A stretch of 64,000 nt of DNA from Opisthocomus hoazin (Eukaryota > Chordata > Aves > Opisthocomiformes > Opisthocomidae): the NCBI RefSeq assembly GCF_030867145.1, contig NC_134439.1, positions 5,679,379 to 5,743,378 of the forward strand. The letters run 5' to 3'. The notes under the pieces are model-generated. The model searched no databases. It saw nothing but the letters and a program-made list of their open reading frames with translations, and had not been told where the DNA came from. A program made the position numbers and the translations under genes. This document shows, one piece after another, positions 63,217 through 64,000 of the stretch (its first letter is position 1; each line of letters opens with the position of its first letter).

Positions 63217-64000
63217 GATGCCCGTGGTCCGGGGTGCCGGGATGCCCATGCTCTCGTGAGTGGGTTAGGCGCAGGTTAGCTGAGCTGAGCTTGCTGGGAA
63301 GTGGCTCTTTGGCCTCAGCAGACGCTGCTTTTCTTCCCTTCTCCTCCCAGTTGCCCCAGTCGCCCAGTCTGGAGATGTGTAGTGCAGTGACTCGGTTTTC
63401 TGCCATGGTCTTTGCTAGACTTCATGCCACGCTGGCGGATGCTGTCTGCTGCTTTGCACCCATCTTCGCTGGTTGGCTGAAGGACGACGATGACGACCTT
63501 TCCTTCGCTCTGCTGAGAGCTGGAGGTTGTTAACTCCCAACCTGTGCTCCACCTTGGTGTAGGACGGGTCTGGTGTTCACCGCGAGTCGCTGCTGCGGTC
63601 GCTCGTGGCTGACGAGGTGGGCTCAGAGCAGCTTCTGGGTTCCTTCGTGGCTCTGCTTGCTGCTGAGCTCGCTCTGCGGGCTGGCGCTGAAGGGTGCTCC
63701 TTCGGTCGGCGGTGGGGGTTATCTAGTCCAGCTCTTCTTTTTCCTAAACATCCCCAAGAAGCAGAATTCCTGGCATTCGGAGCTGGTATTTGGTGTCCGC
63801 CTGCAGCAGCCGTGCGGAAGCAAACCAGCTCCGTGATCTGGAATCAGTCGCTGGGCTCCGAGCTGCGAGAGGCTGAGAACCTAGAAGTGGAGATACCCCT
63901 GAGCGGCTTCTCACCCGGGGCCTGGTGCTGTGATTTAAAGGCAGCACCGGTGAAATGGCTTTTTTTTTCAAAGTGATTTGTGCCGCAGAGGGGAGGGGAC

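Larger units (their letters stand above)
60299..64000. other. SOCS7 intron 1 (partial)
   Basis: GT at 60299. The interval holds a GGGGCTGAG/CTTTGGGCTGGG short repeat near 60.32-60.43 kb, the 124-130-bp tandem repeat, and two CR1 fragments. No further SOCS7 exon was recognised. Confidence 0.7.

Overview
The window is nuclear DNA of a bird, from a gene-dense and partly very GC-rich region. The evidence is six 3'-truncated CR1 non-LTR retrotransposon copies, most ending in or near the ATTCTGTG-type tail, together with vertebrate GT-AG split genes and CpG-island promoters. Composition changes sharply near 28.9 kb. The left part is AT-rich, loosely packed intron sequence. The right part is GC-rich and compact, with short introns and many minisatellites, as in avian microchromosomes. 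The species cannot be fixed from the sequence.

Four protein-coding genes are present in the order NPEPPS(-), MRPL45(+), GPR179(-), SOCS7(+). NPEPPS (puromycin-sensitive aminopeptidase) runs right to left from its CpG-island start at 29.8 kb. Its first 13 coding exons (468 codons, the whole catalytic zinc site included) are here and the rest lies beyond base 1. MRPL45 (mitochondrial large-subunit ribosomal protein) is complete: 8 coding exons from 35,803 to 39,309, 300 aa. GPR179 (retinal ON-bipolar orphan class C receptor) is complete or nearly so: 11 coding exons from 57,691 to 43,148. SOCS7 contributes only coding exon 1 (to 60,298) and the beginning of a long intron.

NPEPPS/MRPL45 and GPR179/SOCS7 are divergent pairs with CpG-rich, minisatellite-laden intervals between them. 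MRPL45 and GPR179 are convergent. The genes do not form a pathway: cytosolic peptidase, mitochondrial translation, synaptic G-protein signalling scaffold, and ubiquitin-ligase adaptor.

The most unusual feature is the single giant last exon of GPR179 (8,595 bp, 2,864 aa). It contains about 54 CPW(E/D/Q) motifs. Most lie in 14 tandem units of about 339 bp (113 aa, three motifs each), and these are arranged in a 5-unit higher-order repeat of exactly 1,671 bp. The predicted protein is about 3,540-3,555 aa, against about 2,370 aa for the human protein as I remember it. Other notable structures are a perfect 50-bp inverted repeat in an MRPL45 intron, a GC-AG intron and an apparent N-terminal frame break in GPR179, and four promoter-near or intronic tandem repeats with periods of 13-14, 15, 46-57 and 124-130 bp. 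No new operon-like or defence-type system is present.
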